DNA of 64,000 bases from Methylobacter sp. (GCA_023229605.1 JALNYY010000007.1:3849-67848); one strand, 5' to 3'. Counted from the first letter of the stretch, positions 35,271-44,661 are shown. Translations and numbers: made by a program. The notes: generated from the letters alone by a model not told the origin.

Positions 35271-36265
35271 AGATCCTGTTGGTGTGCATGCAATACGACT
35301 ATGGTGACCGATCGCGCGGTTATTCGTATGAGCATTATAATTTTTACGAGAGTTTGCGCAGTCTGGGGCATGAAGTCATTTTGTTTGACTACATGACCGA
35401 GATACAGGCTTTAGGTAAGGCGGAGATGAATCGTAAATTGCTGGCCATGGCGGAAGAGATCAGACCGGCGCTTGCGATGTTTTCTTTATATACCGACCAG
35501 TTCGAGCCCGAAACTGTGCAGCAGCTCCGCGAGCATACCAAGACCTTGTGTTTTTTTCATGACGATACCTGGCGCGTGGAATATTCCCGGTTTTGGGCCA
35601 GGCAGTTCGATTTTTTCTCCACGCCCGATCATTATGGCGAGAGCAAATACCAGGCATTGGGCTTGCCGAATGCGATCCATTTTCCATTCGGCTGCAACGA
35701 GAAACTTTATTTCAAAACAGATGCGCCGAAGCGCTACGACGTGTCGTTTGTCGGCGGTTGGCATCCCTATCGGGAATGGCTGGTAGAGCGCTTGCGCAAG
35801 GCCGGATTTTCGGTGCATGCCGTCGGACATCGCTGGCCGGCCGGAAAGGTCGGGCATGACGAGATGGTGCAGGTGTTTAACGAGAGCCGCATCAATCTGA
35901 ATATGTCGAATTCGGCCTCATGGGATGCCCGTTTCCTGATGGCTTCGCCGCGCGGACTGTTGAATCGCATCCGTTCTCCGAAGACGGTCGAGCAACTCAA
36001 GGCGCGTCACTTCGAGATCAATGGTTGTGGTGCGTTCCAGCTTTCCTACTACGTGGAGGGTCTGGAAACTTATTACGAGATCGGCAAGGAGATCGGCATT
36101 TATGTCGATCCGGACGATTTGCTGGCCAAGGTGGCCTTGTATCTGAGCAACGATACGCTGCGGGAGTCGATAGCTGAGGCTGGCCACCGGCGCACGCTTA
36201 ACGATCATACTTTCGGGAAACGTTTTGCCAAGGTGTTTCAGCGCATGGGACTGAACAATGATTGA
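35267..36265 (+). CDS. CgeB-like glycosyltransferase
   Basis: 332 residues, with GTG start overlapping the wzx stop. It has a GT-B-like N-terminus (KILLVCMQYDYGDRSRG) and a C-terminal part with SFVGGWHPYREWLVERL, INLNMSNSA and RHFEINGCGAFQLSYYVEGL, the pattern of the CgeB/DUF3880 spore-maturation-type glycosyltransferases. These retain a nucleotide-sugar site near the conserved E-x-x-G-C-G segment. Donor and acceptor are unknown. It ends inside the start of the next GT2 gene. Confidence 0.78.
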   Translation: MKILLVCMQYDYGDRSRGYSYEHYNFYESLRSLGHEVILFDYMTEIQALGKAEMNRKLLAMAEEIRPALAMFSLYTDQFEPETVQQLREHTKTLCFFHDDTWRVEYSRFWARQFDFFSTPDHYGESKYQALGLPNAIHFPFGCNEKLYFKTDAPKRYDVSFVGGWHPYREWLVERLRKAGFSVHAVGHRWPAGKVGHDEMVQVFNESRINLNMSNSASWDARFLMASPRGLLNRIRSPKTVEQLKARHFEINGCGAFQLSYYVEGLETYYEIGKEIGIYVDPDDLLAKVALYLSNDTLRESIAEAGHRRTLNDHTFGKRFAKVFQRMGLNND

Positions 36266-37289
36266 GGCTGCGGAGCCTTTGGTGTCGATTTGCATACCGA
36301 CCTACAATGCCGAAAAGACGATAGGCGAGACGCTACGCTCGATTGTCAGCCAGAGCTATCGTAATCTGAACATCCAGATTGCCGATAACGCATCGACGGA
36401 CGGGACGCTGGATATAGTCCGCTCGTTTACGGATGCGCGTATCAGCGTACACGCCAACGCAAGCAATATCGGCGCTGAGGCGAATTTTGAACGTTGTTTC
36501 AATTTGTCGAGGGGAAAATATACGGCTATCTTCCATGCCGACGATATTTACGAGACCGGAATGGTGGAACAGCAGGTCGCGTTTCTGGAATCGAATCCCG
36601 AGGCGGGAGCGGTATTTACGTCGGCCGGTTTGATTGACGAAGACGGCAGGAATATCGGGGCAATCGGTCTGCCAAAAGGTTTGTTTTCGGCAAATAACCT
36701 GTATAGTTTCGAGGATATATTTAAAACCGTATTGAAAGCCTCAAACTTTATGATTTGCCCCAGCGTGATGGCGCGTACAGCGGTGTACCAGCAGGAAATC
36801 CAAAGCTGGCGGGGAGAGCTGTTCAAATCCAGCGCCGATCTGGATGTTTGGTTCAGGATTCTTCAGAAACATGCTGTCGGTATTCTGCCGCAGCGGCTGA
36901 TGCGTTATAGGATCAGCAGCAGCCAATGGTCGGCGCGTACCCGGATGAATACCGAGCGGGCGGATTTTTTCCTGGTCATGGATTATTATCTTGCGCAGGA
37001 GCCGGTCAGATCGATGCTCAGTGCATCGGACTTCAGGAATTATGCATTGCTGGAGCGTCGGGACAGGGTGGCTCGCGCGGTTAATCTGTTCTTGAGCGAT
37101 CGCCCCAAAGAAGCCAAGGAACTTTGCAGCGATGTTTTATCGTTGGATGCGCTGTACGCGGCCATACAGTCCAAGCGCGGCTTGGTTACTTTGATCGCCG
37201 GGATAGGCGTAAAACTGTTGGCCGCAATGGGGATGAATAAGATGGGCAAAGCGCCGCTAATGTATATGAAACAGGTGACCGGGAAGTGA
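36258..37289 (+). CDS. Family 2 glycosyltransferase
   Basis: A 343-residue GT-A enzyme. The N-terminus VSICIPTYNAEKTIGETLRSI, the nucleotide-binding DNASTDGTLDIV and the metal-binding FHADDIYETGMVEQQ (DxD-type DD) are clear. The C-terminal third is helical and variable (AVNLFLSDRPKEAKELCSDV). It overlaps both neighbours by four to eight bases, so translation is coupled. Inverting transfer is the family rule; donor unknown. Confidence 0.88.
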   Translation: MIEAAEPLVSICIPTYNAEKTIGETLRSIVSQSYRNLNIQIADNASTDGTLDIVRSFTDARISVHANASNIGAEANFERCFNLSRGKYTAIFHADDIYETGMVEQQVAFLESNPEAGAVFTSAGLIDEDGRNIGAIGLPKGLFSANNLYSFEDIFKTVLKASNFMICPSVMARTAVYQQEIQSWRGELFKSSADLDVWFRILQKHAVGILPQRLMRYRISSSQWSARTRMNTERADFFLVMDYYLAQEPVRSMLSASDFRNYALLERRDRVARAVNLFLSDRPKEAKELCSDVLSLDALYAAIQSKRGLVTLIAGIGVKLLAAMGMNKMGKAPLMYMKQVTGK

Positions 37290-38320
37290 AAGATTCCAAA
37301 ATCAAAGGCGTTTATGTCGACCCGCCATCCAAGGCGTATTATCAGGACCGTTTGTTTGACCGGAGCGATGCGGTGTTGAACCGGGACGATACGCTCGAGC
37401 CTTTCATCCGCTTGCGGGACGCGCTTAACGGGCAGGGCATCGAGTTGCATACGGCGGATCGGCTACTGCAACCGGAAGCTGATGCAGAGCGTTGCGATTA
37501 TTATTCTCTGGGCGTGCTGGAAAATTATCAACAAATGGCGGCCAGAGGCAATGTCGATTTGAAAGCGTTTGTGGTTTTTGAACCGCCGGTTGTCGATCAA
37601 CGCCTGTATCGCGAACTGCCCAAGCTGACGGCCGCTTTCGAGCGGGTTTACGTCCATAACACCGTGGGCGACGGCTATTCGTTGAAAGGCGTGGATCAAT
37701 CCAAATTGCGCCAATTGTACTGGCCGCAGCCGCGCAAGGATGTGATAGAAGAATTCTGGAGCAGAGGCGACAGACTGCGGCGTATGGTGATGATCAACGG
37801 CAATCACAAGCCGGGTTCGTTCAACGCCGAACTGTACAGTAAGCGTATTGAAGCGTTGGCGGCGTTAGCCCGGTTCGGTACGGTCGACCTGTATGGCCGC
37901 GGCTGGGAAAGATGGTGGTCTCGCAATTCAATGTGGTTGCCCTACTGGTTGCATCGTAGAACCTTGATGTCGATTTACAAGGGTTCTTGCCCATCCAAGT
38001 TTGAAGTGCTGAGCAGGTATGATTTCGCACTGTGTTTTGAAAATATGGCGATGCAGGGATATGTCACCGAGAAACTGTTCGACTGCCTGTATGCGGGCAC
38101 TGTCCCTCTCTATTGGGGGGCGACCGACATCGAGACGCTGGCGCCGGAAAACGCCTACATCGATTGCCGGCGTTTTAGTTCTTGGGAACAGTTGCAGGAT
38201 AAGGTGATGCAGCTGTCTTCAGAGGAAATTCAAGCCATGCGGGAAGCGGGGCGGGCATTCATTGAAAGCCCCGATGGGTTAAGATACTACAATTCACTGT
38301 TGGGAATTTTCGATGCATAA
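37286..38320 (+). CDS. Family 10 glycosyltransferase (fucosyltransferase-like)
   Basis: 344 residues, GTG start. The C-terminal domain carries the GT10 signature: YDFALCFENMAMQGYVTEKL, then FDCLYAGTVPLYWGATDIETLAPENAYID. This is the donor-binding region of alpha-1,3/1,4-fucosyltransferases, which use GDP-L-fucose. The N-terminal half diverges from known bacterial members. Since the cluster appears to make GDP-colitose (3-deoxyfucose), this enzyme is the natural candidate to transfer colitose or fucose. Acceptor unknown. Confidence 0.85.
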   Translation: MKDSKIKGVYVDPPSKAYYQDRLFDRSDAVLNRDDTLEPFIRLRDALNGQGIELHTADRLLQPEADAERCDYYSLGVLENYQQMAARGNVDLKAFVVFEPPVVDQRLYRELPKLTAAFERVYVHNTVGDGYSLKGVDQSKLRQLYWPQPRKDVIEEFWSRGDRLRRMVMINGNHKPGSFNAELYSKRIEALAALARFGTVDLYGRGWERWWSRNSMWLPYWLHRRTLMSIYKGSCPSKFEVLSRYDFALCFENMAMQGYVTEKLFDCLYAGTVPLYWGATDIETLAPENAYIDCRRFSSWEQLQDKVMQLSSEEIQAMREAGRAFIESPDGLRYYNSLLGIFDA

Positions 38321-38375
38321 CGGATTAATGGATGCGGCAAAAAACTGTCCGGATTTCGAGGCGTAGCAACACAGA

Positions 38376-39431
38376 ATGGCGAAACTATTCATACATGCGA
38401 CCAATGTCCATCAGGGCGGGGGCAAGACTTTGCTCGATGCGCTGATCAAGGGTTGCGTAGCGCATCAGGAATGCGTATTGCTATTGGACAGTAGAATGCC
38501 AGTGCCCGGAATCCCGATGGATCATGTACAGATAAAAAGAGTTCATCCTTCCGTGCCGCAACGGTTTTTAGCCGAATGGTGGCTTGCGAAGCAGGTTTGC
38601 GGAGAAGATACCGTGCTTTGTTTTGGTAATCTGCCGCCGCTCTTTAAGCTGGCGGGTTGGGTCGTTGTCTTTGTGCAAAACAAATATCTGGCGGAGGATG
38701 CCAGTCTTTCGGGGTTTGCAATGAAGACACGGTTGCGCCTGAATATAGAGCGATTGTGGTTGTCTTGGAAGGCCGGCAATGCGAATGCGTTTGTCGTGCA
38801 AACGCCGGCAATGAAGGCCGCGTTGGAATCCCGGTTTTGCAACAGGACGAAGACAGGAATTCGCATGCTTCCGTTTGTGGATGGCATGAAAGGCTACCAG
38901 CGCAATCTGGCAACACAACGCAGCCGGGAGCCAAAAGATTTCGATTTTCTTTATATGGCATCGGGTGAACCGCATAAGAACCATCGTCGGTTGATTGAGG
39001 GCTGGTGCCTGTTGGCGGAGGAGGGCTTATTTCCCTCGCTTTGCCTGACGCTGGATAAAAGCCGTTTTGCCGGGCTGTGCGATTGGATAGCGGAGAAAAA
39101 AATTCAATACGGTTTGCATGTGGAAAATTTTGGCATGGTGCCGCATGATCAGGGTAAGCAGTTTTATCAGAGTGGCGGGGCTTTGGTGTATCCTTCGGTC
39201 TTCGAATCATTTGGTTTACCTTTGATCGAGGCGCGACAAGCCGGGTTACCGGTGTTGGCGTCTGAGTTAGACTATGTAAGAGATGTGCTTGATCCGGAGC
39301 AAACCTTTGATCCGGAGTCGGCAATCTCTATCGCCAGGGCAGTGAAGCGCTTTATGGGGGGTGATGAGCGGCCGTTGCCGTTGCTTGATGCCGCCGAATT
39401 TATCGGGCAAATTTTGAAAAAGGTGGAATAG
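38376..39431 (+). CDS. Family 4 glycosyltransferase
   Basis: A 351-residue GT-B glycosyltransferase. N-terminal FIHATNVHQGGGKTLLDALI contains the glycine-rich acceptor loop. The C-terminal donor site shows FLYMASGEPHKNHRRLIEGW, ALVYPSVFESFGLPLIEARQAGLPVLAS, the E-x7-E signature of GT4. It is separated by 55 bases from the GT10 gene, and two bases precede the next gene. Donor and linkage unknown. Confidence 0.88.
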   Translation: MAKLFIHATNVHQGGGKTLLDALIKGCVAHQECVLLLDSRMPVPGIPMDHVQIKRVHPSVPQRFLAEWWLAKQVCGEDTVLCFGNLPPLFKLAGWVVVFVQNKYLAEDASLSGFAMKTRLRLNIERLWLSWKAGNANAFVVQTPAMKAALESRFCNRTKTGIRMLPFVDGMKGYQRNLATQRSREPKDFDFLYMASGEPHKNHRRLIEGWCLLAEEGLFPSLCLTLDKSRFAGLCDWIAEKKIQYGLHVENFGMVPHDQGKQFYQSGGALVYPSVFESFGLPLIEARQAGLPVLASELDYVRDVLDPEQTFDPESAISIARAVKRFMGGDERPLPLLDAAEFIGQILKKVE

Positions 39432-39432
39432 C

Positions 39433-40662
39433 TTGCGTATTCTAGTGGTTAGTCAATATTTTTGGCCCGAGAGCTTTCGTATTAATGACGTTGTCCAAAC
39501 CTTGGTGGAAAAAGGCGAGACGGTTGATGTGCTGACAGGCAAACCTAATTACCCCGAAGGCGTCATTCATGAGGGGTATGGCATCATCGGTTGCCAGACA
39601 GAGCAATGGGCGGGCGCAAATGTGCAGCGCGTCCCGTTGGTTCCTCGAGGAAAGAATAGCGTGCTGCAATTAGCGGTCAATTATTTGTCGTTTATTCTTT
39701 GCGGAACGGTATTCGGCGCCTGGCGGTTACGGAAGCGCAAGTACGATGTCATTTTCGTTTACGCCCCCTCGCCGATACTGCAAGCCATTCCTGCTATATT
39801 CCTAGGTTGGCTGAAACGCTGTCCAGTGGTGCTGTGGGTGCAGGATTTGTGGCCGGAAAGCCTTGAGGCGACCGGGTATGTGCGTAATCGGTGGCTGTTG
39901 CGCGGTGTGGAATACGTGGTGCGATTTATTTACCGCCACAGCGATCTGATATTAGTGCAATCGCGGTCTTTTGAATCTCAGGTGCGGCGGTTGGCTTCGG
40001 ATCGTCCGATTCGCTATTATCCTAATTCGGTCGAAGCTATGTTTTGCAATCCTCCGGATGTGCCGTTGCCCGGCGTGGCTGCGTTGGAAGACGGTTTTTC
40101 CGTGGTTTTTGCCGGAAACATCGGTACGGCTCAAGCCGTAGAAGTCATTGTAGAAGCGGCGACTTTGCTTAAGGCCCGGGCGGACATCCGCTTTGTGGTT
40201 TTAGGCCAGGGCAGCCGCTGGCAGTGGATGTGCGATCAGGTCAAAGCAAGAGGTTTGAGTAATTTGCATTTGCCGGGCCGGTTCCCGGTCGAGACCATGC
40301 CGGGCATCATGGCTAAAGCGTCGGCGTTATTGGTTACGCTCGCCGACCAGCCGATTTTTGCCGCCACCGTCCCTAACAAAATACAGGCTTATATGGCTGC
40401 AGCGCGGCCGATTTTGGCCTGCCTGAACGGTGAGGGCGCGCGTCTGGTAAAAGAAGCCGATGCAGGTCTGGCGGTGCCGGCCGAAGACGGAAAAGCATTA
40501 GCGGAGGCGATATTGCAGCTGGTTGCGATGTCGCCTGAAGACCGCGAACGCCTTGGCAGCAATGGCCGGCGTTATTATCAGGAACATTTTGATCACGATA
40601 GCCTGGTGGATCAGTTGATCGGTTATTTTTACGAAATATCTCCATTGTCGAGGAATAGTTAA
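39433..40662 (+). CDS. Family 4 glycosyltransferase, WbuB/FnlE-like
   Basis: 409 residues, TTG start giving RILVVSQYFWPESFRIND, the usual opening of WbuB-like enzymes. FIFVYAPSP-type segment (VIFVYAPSPILQAIPAIFLG), VLWVQDLWPESLEATGYV and the C-terminal VVFAGNIGTAQAVEVIVEAA and TVPNKIQAYMAAARPILACL agree. WbuB-type enzymes transfer N-acetyl-L-fucosamine or a similar 2-acetamido-2,6-dideoxy-L-hexose. It directly precedes and touches genes for just such a sugar, which supports that donor. Confidence 0.82.
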   Translation: MRILVVSQYFWPESFRINDVVQTLVEKGETVDVLTGKPNYPEGVIHEGYGIIGCQTEQWAGANVQRVPLVPRGKNSVLQLAVNYLSFILCGTVFGAWRLRKRKYDVIFVYAPSPILQAIPAIFLGWLKRCPVVLWVQDLWPESLEATGYVRNRWLLRGVEYVVRFIYRHSDLILVQSRSFESQVRRLASDRPIRYYPNSVEAMFCNPPDVPLPGVAALEDGFSVVFAGNIGTAQAVEVIVEAATLLKARADIRFVVLGQGSRWQWMCDQVKARGLSNLHLPGRFPVETMPGIMAKASALLVTLADQPIFAATVPNKIQAYMAAARPILACLNGEGARLVKEADAGLAVPAEDGKALAEAILQLVAMSPEDRERLGSNGRRYYQEHFDHDSLVDQLIGYFYEISPLSRNS

Positions 40663-41516
40663 TGAAGGTGCTGGTTGTGGGCGCAAGCGGAATGATCGGA
40701 AGTACGGTATTGCGCGTGCTCAGCGAAAAACAGGACTGGCAGGTATTCGGTTCCGTGCGTTCTGCCGAGGCCGGCCGGTTTTTCCCTCAGGCGATTGCCG
40801 GGCGTTTGATAGCAGGTGTGGAGGCAACCGATAGCGATGCCTTGTTAAGCTTGTTTAACCGCGTACGTCCCGATGTGGTGGTGAACTGCGCCGGATTGAC
40901 CAAGCATCTGCCCGGCTCGGACGATGTGTTGACCGCGTTGCCGATCAACAGCCTGATGCCGCACCGGCTGGCTAAACTGTCGGAATTGGTTGGTGCCAGA
41001 CTGATTCATATCAGCACCGATTGCGTGTTTACCGGCAGCAAGGGCCGCTATCTTGAGTCCGATCCGCCGGATGCCCAGGATGTCTATGGCCGAAGCAAGA
41101 TCATGGGCGAAGTCGATTATCCGCATGCCGTGACATTGCGCACGTCGACTATCGGCCACGAATTGAACAGTGCTTACGGTTTGCTGGATTGGTTTTTATC
41201 GCAAGGCGAACAGTGCAAAGGTTTTACCAAGGCTATTTTCTCGGGATTGCCCACCGTGGTGTTTGCCCAGGTGATTCGCGATGTCGTGATACCGCGGCCC
41301 GATTTGCACGGCTTGTACCACGTCGCCGCCGAACCTATCGATAAATACAGCTTATTGCGGCTGATTGCGACGACTTACGGTAAGATGGTCGAAATCGTGC
41401 CTGACGAGCAACTGGCCATCGACCGGTCATTGAATGGCGACCGTTTCCGTGCCGCAACCGGCTATCGCGCCCAGAGCTGGCCGGACCTTATCAATGTGAT
41501 GCATGCTTACCACTAA
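40662..41516 (+). CDS. RmlD-like SDR reductase, WbvR-type candidate for UDP-L-rhamnosamine formation
   Basis: A 284-residue short-chain dehydrogenase with cofactor loop VLVVGASGMIGSTVLRVL, catalytic ISTDCVFTGSKG and VYGRSKIMGEVDY (Tyr, Lys), and a length like dTDP-4-keto-rhamnose reductase. No RmlA, B or C accompanies it; instead it precedes WbvB/FnlA-like and WbvD/FnlC-like genes. In Vibrio cholerae O37 the RmlD-like WbvR reduces the WbvB product to UDP-L-rhamnosamine. FnlB/CapF, used for L-FucNAc, is larger and has a cupin domain absent here. L-RhaNAc/L-QuiNAc is therefore favoured. Confidence 0.8.
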   Translation: MKVLVVGASGMIGSTVLRVLSEKQDWQVFGSVRSAEAGRFFPQAIAGRLIAGVEATDSDALLSLFNRVRPDVVVNCAGLTKHLPGSDDVLTALPINSLMPHRLAKLSELVGARLIHISTDCVFTGSKGRYLESDPPDAQDVYGRSKIMGEVDYPHAVTLRTSTIGHELNSAYGLLDWFLSQGEQCKGFTKAIFSGLPTVVFAQVIRDVVIPRPDLHGLYHVAAEPIDKYSLLRLIATTYGKMVEIVPDEQLAIDRSLNGDRFRAATGYRAQSWPDLINVMHAYH

Positions 41517-41523
41517 TTCAGAA

Positions 41524-42534
41524 ATGTTTGACGATAAAATTTTAATGATTACCGGCGGGACCGGTTCTTTTGGCAACACCGTACTCAAGCGCTTTCTTTC
41601 GACGAAAGTCCGCGAGATCCGCATTTTCAGTCGCGACGAGAAAAAGCAGGAGGAAATGCGGATTGCGTTAAACAGTCCCAAGCTGAAATTCTACATCGGC
41701 GATGTCCGCGATTACGACAGTATCTACCAGGCCATGAAAGGGGTGGATTATGTATTTCATGCCGCCGCGCTCAAACAGGTGCCGTCTTGCGAGTTCTATC
41801 CGCTGGAAGCGGTGCGCACCAACGTCCTGGGTTCGGAAAACGTCATGGCGGCCGCTATCGCCCGCGGCGTAGCGAGGGTTGTGATGTTGAGTACCGACAA
41901 GGCGGTCTATCCTATCAACGCGATGGGCTTGTCCAAGGCTATGATGGAAAAATTCATGGTTGCCAAGGCGCGCATGCAAAACGAAGGCGAAACCGTGCTT
42001 TGTGCAACCCGCTACGGCAATGTGATGGCTTCGCGCGGGTCGGTCATTCCGTTATTCGTTTCCCAGCTAAAGGAAGGCTTGCCTCTGACCATTACCGATC
42101 CCAACATGACGCGCTTCCTGATGTCGCTGGAAGACTCGGTGGATCTGGTGTTGTACGCTTTCGAACACGGCAGGCAGGGCGATATTTTTGTCCAGAAAGC
42201 GCCGGCCTCGACGGTTGCGGATTTGGCGCAGGCGCTGAAAGAATTGTTCGTCAAGGATAATCCTGTTCGTGTGATCGGTACCCGGCATGGCGAGAAGCTT
42301 TACGAGTCGCTGGTATCGCGGGAGGAGATGGCGCGCGTCGAGGATCTGGGCGATTATTACCGCATTCCTGCCGATAACCGCGATCTTAATTACGCGCAAT
42401 ATTTTAGCGAAGGCGAAGAAAAAATTTCGCATCTCGACGATTACACTTCGCACAACACTGAGTGTTTAAATGTAGAGCAAATCAAAACGCTGCTGCTGAA
42501 ACTGAATTTTATTAAGGAAGAACTCAATGCTTAA
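41524..42534 (+). CDS. UDP-GlcNAc 4,6-dehydratase/5-epimerase (WbvB/FnlA/CapE family)
   Basis: 336 residues from the ATG at 41524 (an ATG at 41503 adds seven). Cofactor loop ILMITGGTGSFGNTVLKRFL, RDEKKQEEMR, AALKQVPSCEFYPLEAVRTN and the atypical catalytic stretch MLSTDKAVYPINAMGLSKAMMEK place it with soluble inverting dehydratases. These turn UDP-GlcNAc into UDP-2-acetamido-2,6-dideoxy-L-arabino-4-hexulose, shared by the L-FucNAc and L-QuiNAc routes. HNTECLNVEQIKTLLL at the C-terminus is typical of FnlA/CapE. It overlaps the epimerase gene by eight bases. Confidence 0.9.
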   Translation: MFDDKILMITGGTGSFGNTVLKRFLSTKVREIRIFSRDEKKQEEMRIALNSPKLKFYIGDVRDYDSIYQAMKGVDYVFHAAALKQVPSCEFYPLEAVRTNVLGSENVMAAAIARGVARVVMLSTDKAVYPINAMGLSKAMMEKFMVAKARMQNEGETVLCATRYGNVMASRGSVIPLFVSQLKEGLPLTITDPNMTRFLMSLEDSVDLVLYAFEHGRQGDIFVQKAPASTVADLAQALKELFVKDNPVRVIGTRHGEKLYESLVSREEMARVEDLGDYYRIPADNRDLNYAQYFSEGEEKISHLDDYTSHNTECLNVEQIKTLLLKLNFIKEELNA

Positions 42535-43657
42535 AGTGATGACGATAGTCGGTACACGGCCGGAACTGATAAAAATGAGCCGGGCGATCGCCGAATTTGA
42601 CAAGCATACCCAACATATTCTGGTTCATACCGGGCAAAATTACGATTACGAGCTGAATCAGGTTTTCTTCGAAGACTTGGGCATACGTAAGCCGGATTAT
42701 TTTCTGGAAGCGGTCGGTGAAAACGTTGCTCAGACTATCGCCCGCATCATCGAGAAAGCCGATGAAGTCTTTGGACGGGAACAACCCGACGCGGTGCTGC
42801 TGTATGGCGATACCAATTCCTGTCTGGCTGTGATTGCCGCAAAGCGCCGAAAAATTCCGGTATTCCATATGGAAGCAGGCAATCGCTGTTTCGATCAGCG
42901 GGTGCCGGAAGAGTTGAATCGCAAGGTCCTGGACCATCTGAGCGACATCAATCTGGTGCTGACTGAACATGCCCGTCGCTATCTGATTGCGGAAGGCATT
43001 CGTCCCGAGACGATTATCAAAACCGGTTCGCACATGGACGAGGTGCTCGATTACTACATGCCGCAGGTCGAAAAATCCGATGTGTTGCAACGCATGGGAC
43101 TGGATGCCGGTAAATTTTTTCTGGTCAGCGTGCATCGCGAGGAGAATGTCGATACGCCGGAAAACCTGCTGGATATGGTGGAAACCTTTAATGCGCTGGC
43201 CGAAACCTATAATATTCCGGTTATCGTTTCAACCCATCCCCGTACCAGAAAGCGGCTGGATGCTATACAGCTCGGTAAACTCAGTCCGCATATCCGGTTT
43301 TTAAAACCGTTCGGGTTTTGCGATTACATCAAGTTGCAGATGGAAGCCTACTGCGTGGTGTCGGATAGCGGCACGATCACCGAAGAGGCTTCGTTGCTGA
43401 ATCTTCCCGCTATTACGCTTCGCAACGCCCATGAACGGCCGGAAGGCATGGATGTCGGCACTCTGATCATGAGCGGGTTGAAAAAAGAACGCGTGCTTGA
43501 TGCTGTGCGGGTCATCGTATCCCAGCATGATAAAAACCGGGCGGTTATGCGCCCTATCGTGGATTATCAGGCCGGACCGGTCTCCAAGCAGCTGCTGAGA
43601 ATCGTTTTAAGCTATGTCGACTATGTCAATCGAACCGTTTGGTCCAAACCCCTGTAG
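42527..43657 (+). CDS. UDP-N-acetyl-L-hexosamine 2-epimerase (WbvD/FnlC/CapG family)
   Basis: A 376-residue non-hydrolysing UDP-GlcNAc 2-epimerase homologue. KVMTIVGTRPELIKM opens it; HTGQNYDYELNQVFFEDLGI, LLYGDTNSCLAV, PVFHMEAGNRCFDQRVPEELNRK and VSVHREENVD, DSGTITEEA follow. The opening HTGQNYDYELN and EAGNRCFDQRVPEE segments distinguish the FnlC/WbvD group from WecB (ET-H motifs). It would epimerise C2 of UDP-L-RhaNAc to UDP-L-QuiNAc, or of the talo sugar to L-FucNAc. Confidence 0.9.
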   Translation: MLKVMTIVGTRPELIKMSRAIAEFDKHTQHILVHTGQNYDYELNQVFFEDLGIRKPDYFLEAVGENVAQTIARIIEKADEVFGREQPDAVLLYGDTNSCLAVIAAKRRKIPVFHMEAGNRCFDQRVPEELNRKVLDHLSDINLVLTEHARRYLIAEGIRPETIIKTGSHMDEVLDYYMPQVEKSDVLQRMGLDAGKFFLVSVHREENVDTPENLLDMVETFNALAETYNIPVIVSTHPRTRKRLDAIQLGKLSPHIRFLKPFGFCDYIKLQMEAYCVVSDSGTITEEASLLNLPAITLRNAHERPEGMDVGTLIMSGLKKERVLDAVRVIVSQHDKNRAVMRPIVDYQAGPVSKQLLRIVLSYVDYVNRTVWSKPL

Positions 43658-43699
43658 CCATGGCAACGGGGTTTAAAGCGGCTATGCGGGTTTAATGTG

Positions 43700-44659
43700 A
43701 TGCAACGGGTATTGGTTTCCGGCGCCGGCGGTTTTATCGGCCGGCGGCTTTGCAGCCATTTGCAGCGGCAGGGTTTGTATATTCGGGGCGTGGGCCGCCA
43801 AATCGTGCCGGGCTTGGACGATAATTTCACGCTGGACCTGGCTTGTGACAGTTGTCCGCCACAGCTTTGCGCCGGTATCGACACGGTGTTTCACCTGGCC
43901 GGTAAAGCCCATGCTTTGGCGGAGACTCGCGAGGATGAAGCCGAATACCGGAAAATCAATACCGAAGGCACCCGCAAACTCCTGGAAGCCGCCCAGCAAG
44001 CCGGGGTTAAACGTTTTATCTTTTTCAGCAGCGTCAAGGCGGTGGGCGACAGTGACAGGCAGCCTATGGACGAAACGGTTGCTGCTCCGGCCGACACGCC
44101 TTACGGTCAATCCAAATACGAAGCGGAACAACTGGTTCTGCACGGCGGCTACGTGCCGCATCCGGTGGTGATTCGACCCTGCATGGTTTACGGCAATAGC
44201 GATAAAGGCAATCTGCCGCGGATGATTGAAGCCATCCGTAAAGGTGTGTTCCCGCCATTGCCGGAACTGCACAACCGCCGCTCAATGGTGCATGTCGATG
44301 ATGTGGCCGGCGCGGCATTGCTCGCGGCAACAAGGCCTGAAGCTGCCGGACAGATTTATATTGTCAGCGACGGACAAGATTATTCAACGCGTGAAATTTA
44401 TGATGGGATCAGGGCGGCTTTGGGAAAATCGCCGTCGTCACTCAGCGTTCCTATCGGTTTGATGCGAGTGTTGGCTAAAGTCGGTGACGGCATCGGCTGT
44501 TTGCGGGGGCGGCGGTTTTTCTTTGACTCCGATGCGCTTGCGAAACTAACGGGGTCGGCCTGGTATTCATCGGCAAAAATAGAGCGTGAGCTGGGTTTTA
44601 AGCCTGTGCAGGATTTACCACGCGCCTTGCCCGAGATTGTGCGTTATTTGGAGTCTTAG
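43700..44659 (+). CDS. NAD-dependent sugar epimerase/reductase, WbpV-like
   Basis: 319 residues from the ATG at 43700 (GTG at 43697 adds one). Cofactor loop VLVSGAGGFIGRRLCSHL, FHLAGKAHALAE, catalytic FFSSVKAVGD and YGQSKYEAEQLV, then VIRPCMVYG and SMVHVDDVAGA. In Pseudomonas aeruginosa O6, WbpV with this profile precedes wbpL and wbpM and is needed for UDP-D-QuiNAc, reducing the 4-keto product of WbpM. The same order here supports that assignment. UDP-GlcNAc/GalNAc 4-epimerase activity is the alternative. Confidence 0.8.
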   Translation: MQRVLVSGAGGFIGRRLCSHLQRQGLYIRGVGRQIVPGLDDNFTLDLACDSCPPQLCAGIDTVFHLAGKAHALAETREDEAEYRKINTEGTRKLLEAAQQAGVKRFIFFSSVKAVGDSDRQPMDETVAAPADTPYGQSKYEAEQLVLHGGYVPHPVVIRPCMVYGNSDKGNLPRMIEAIRKGVFPPLPELHNRRSMVHVDDVAGAALLAATRPEAAGQIYIVSDGQDYSTREIYDGIRAALGKSPSSLSVPIGLMRVLAKVGDGIGCLRGRRFFFDSDALAKLTGSAWYSSAKIERELGFKPVQDLPRALPEIVRYLES

Positions 44660-44661
44660 GC

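Noticed and set aside
40662..41516. dTDP-4-dehydrorhamnose reductase (rmlD) for rhamnose
   Set aside because: No rmlA, rmlB or rmlC is in the cluster, while the adjacent genes belong to the L-RhaNAc/L-QuiNAc route.
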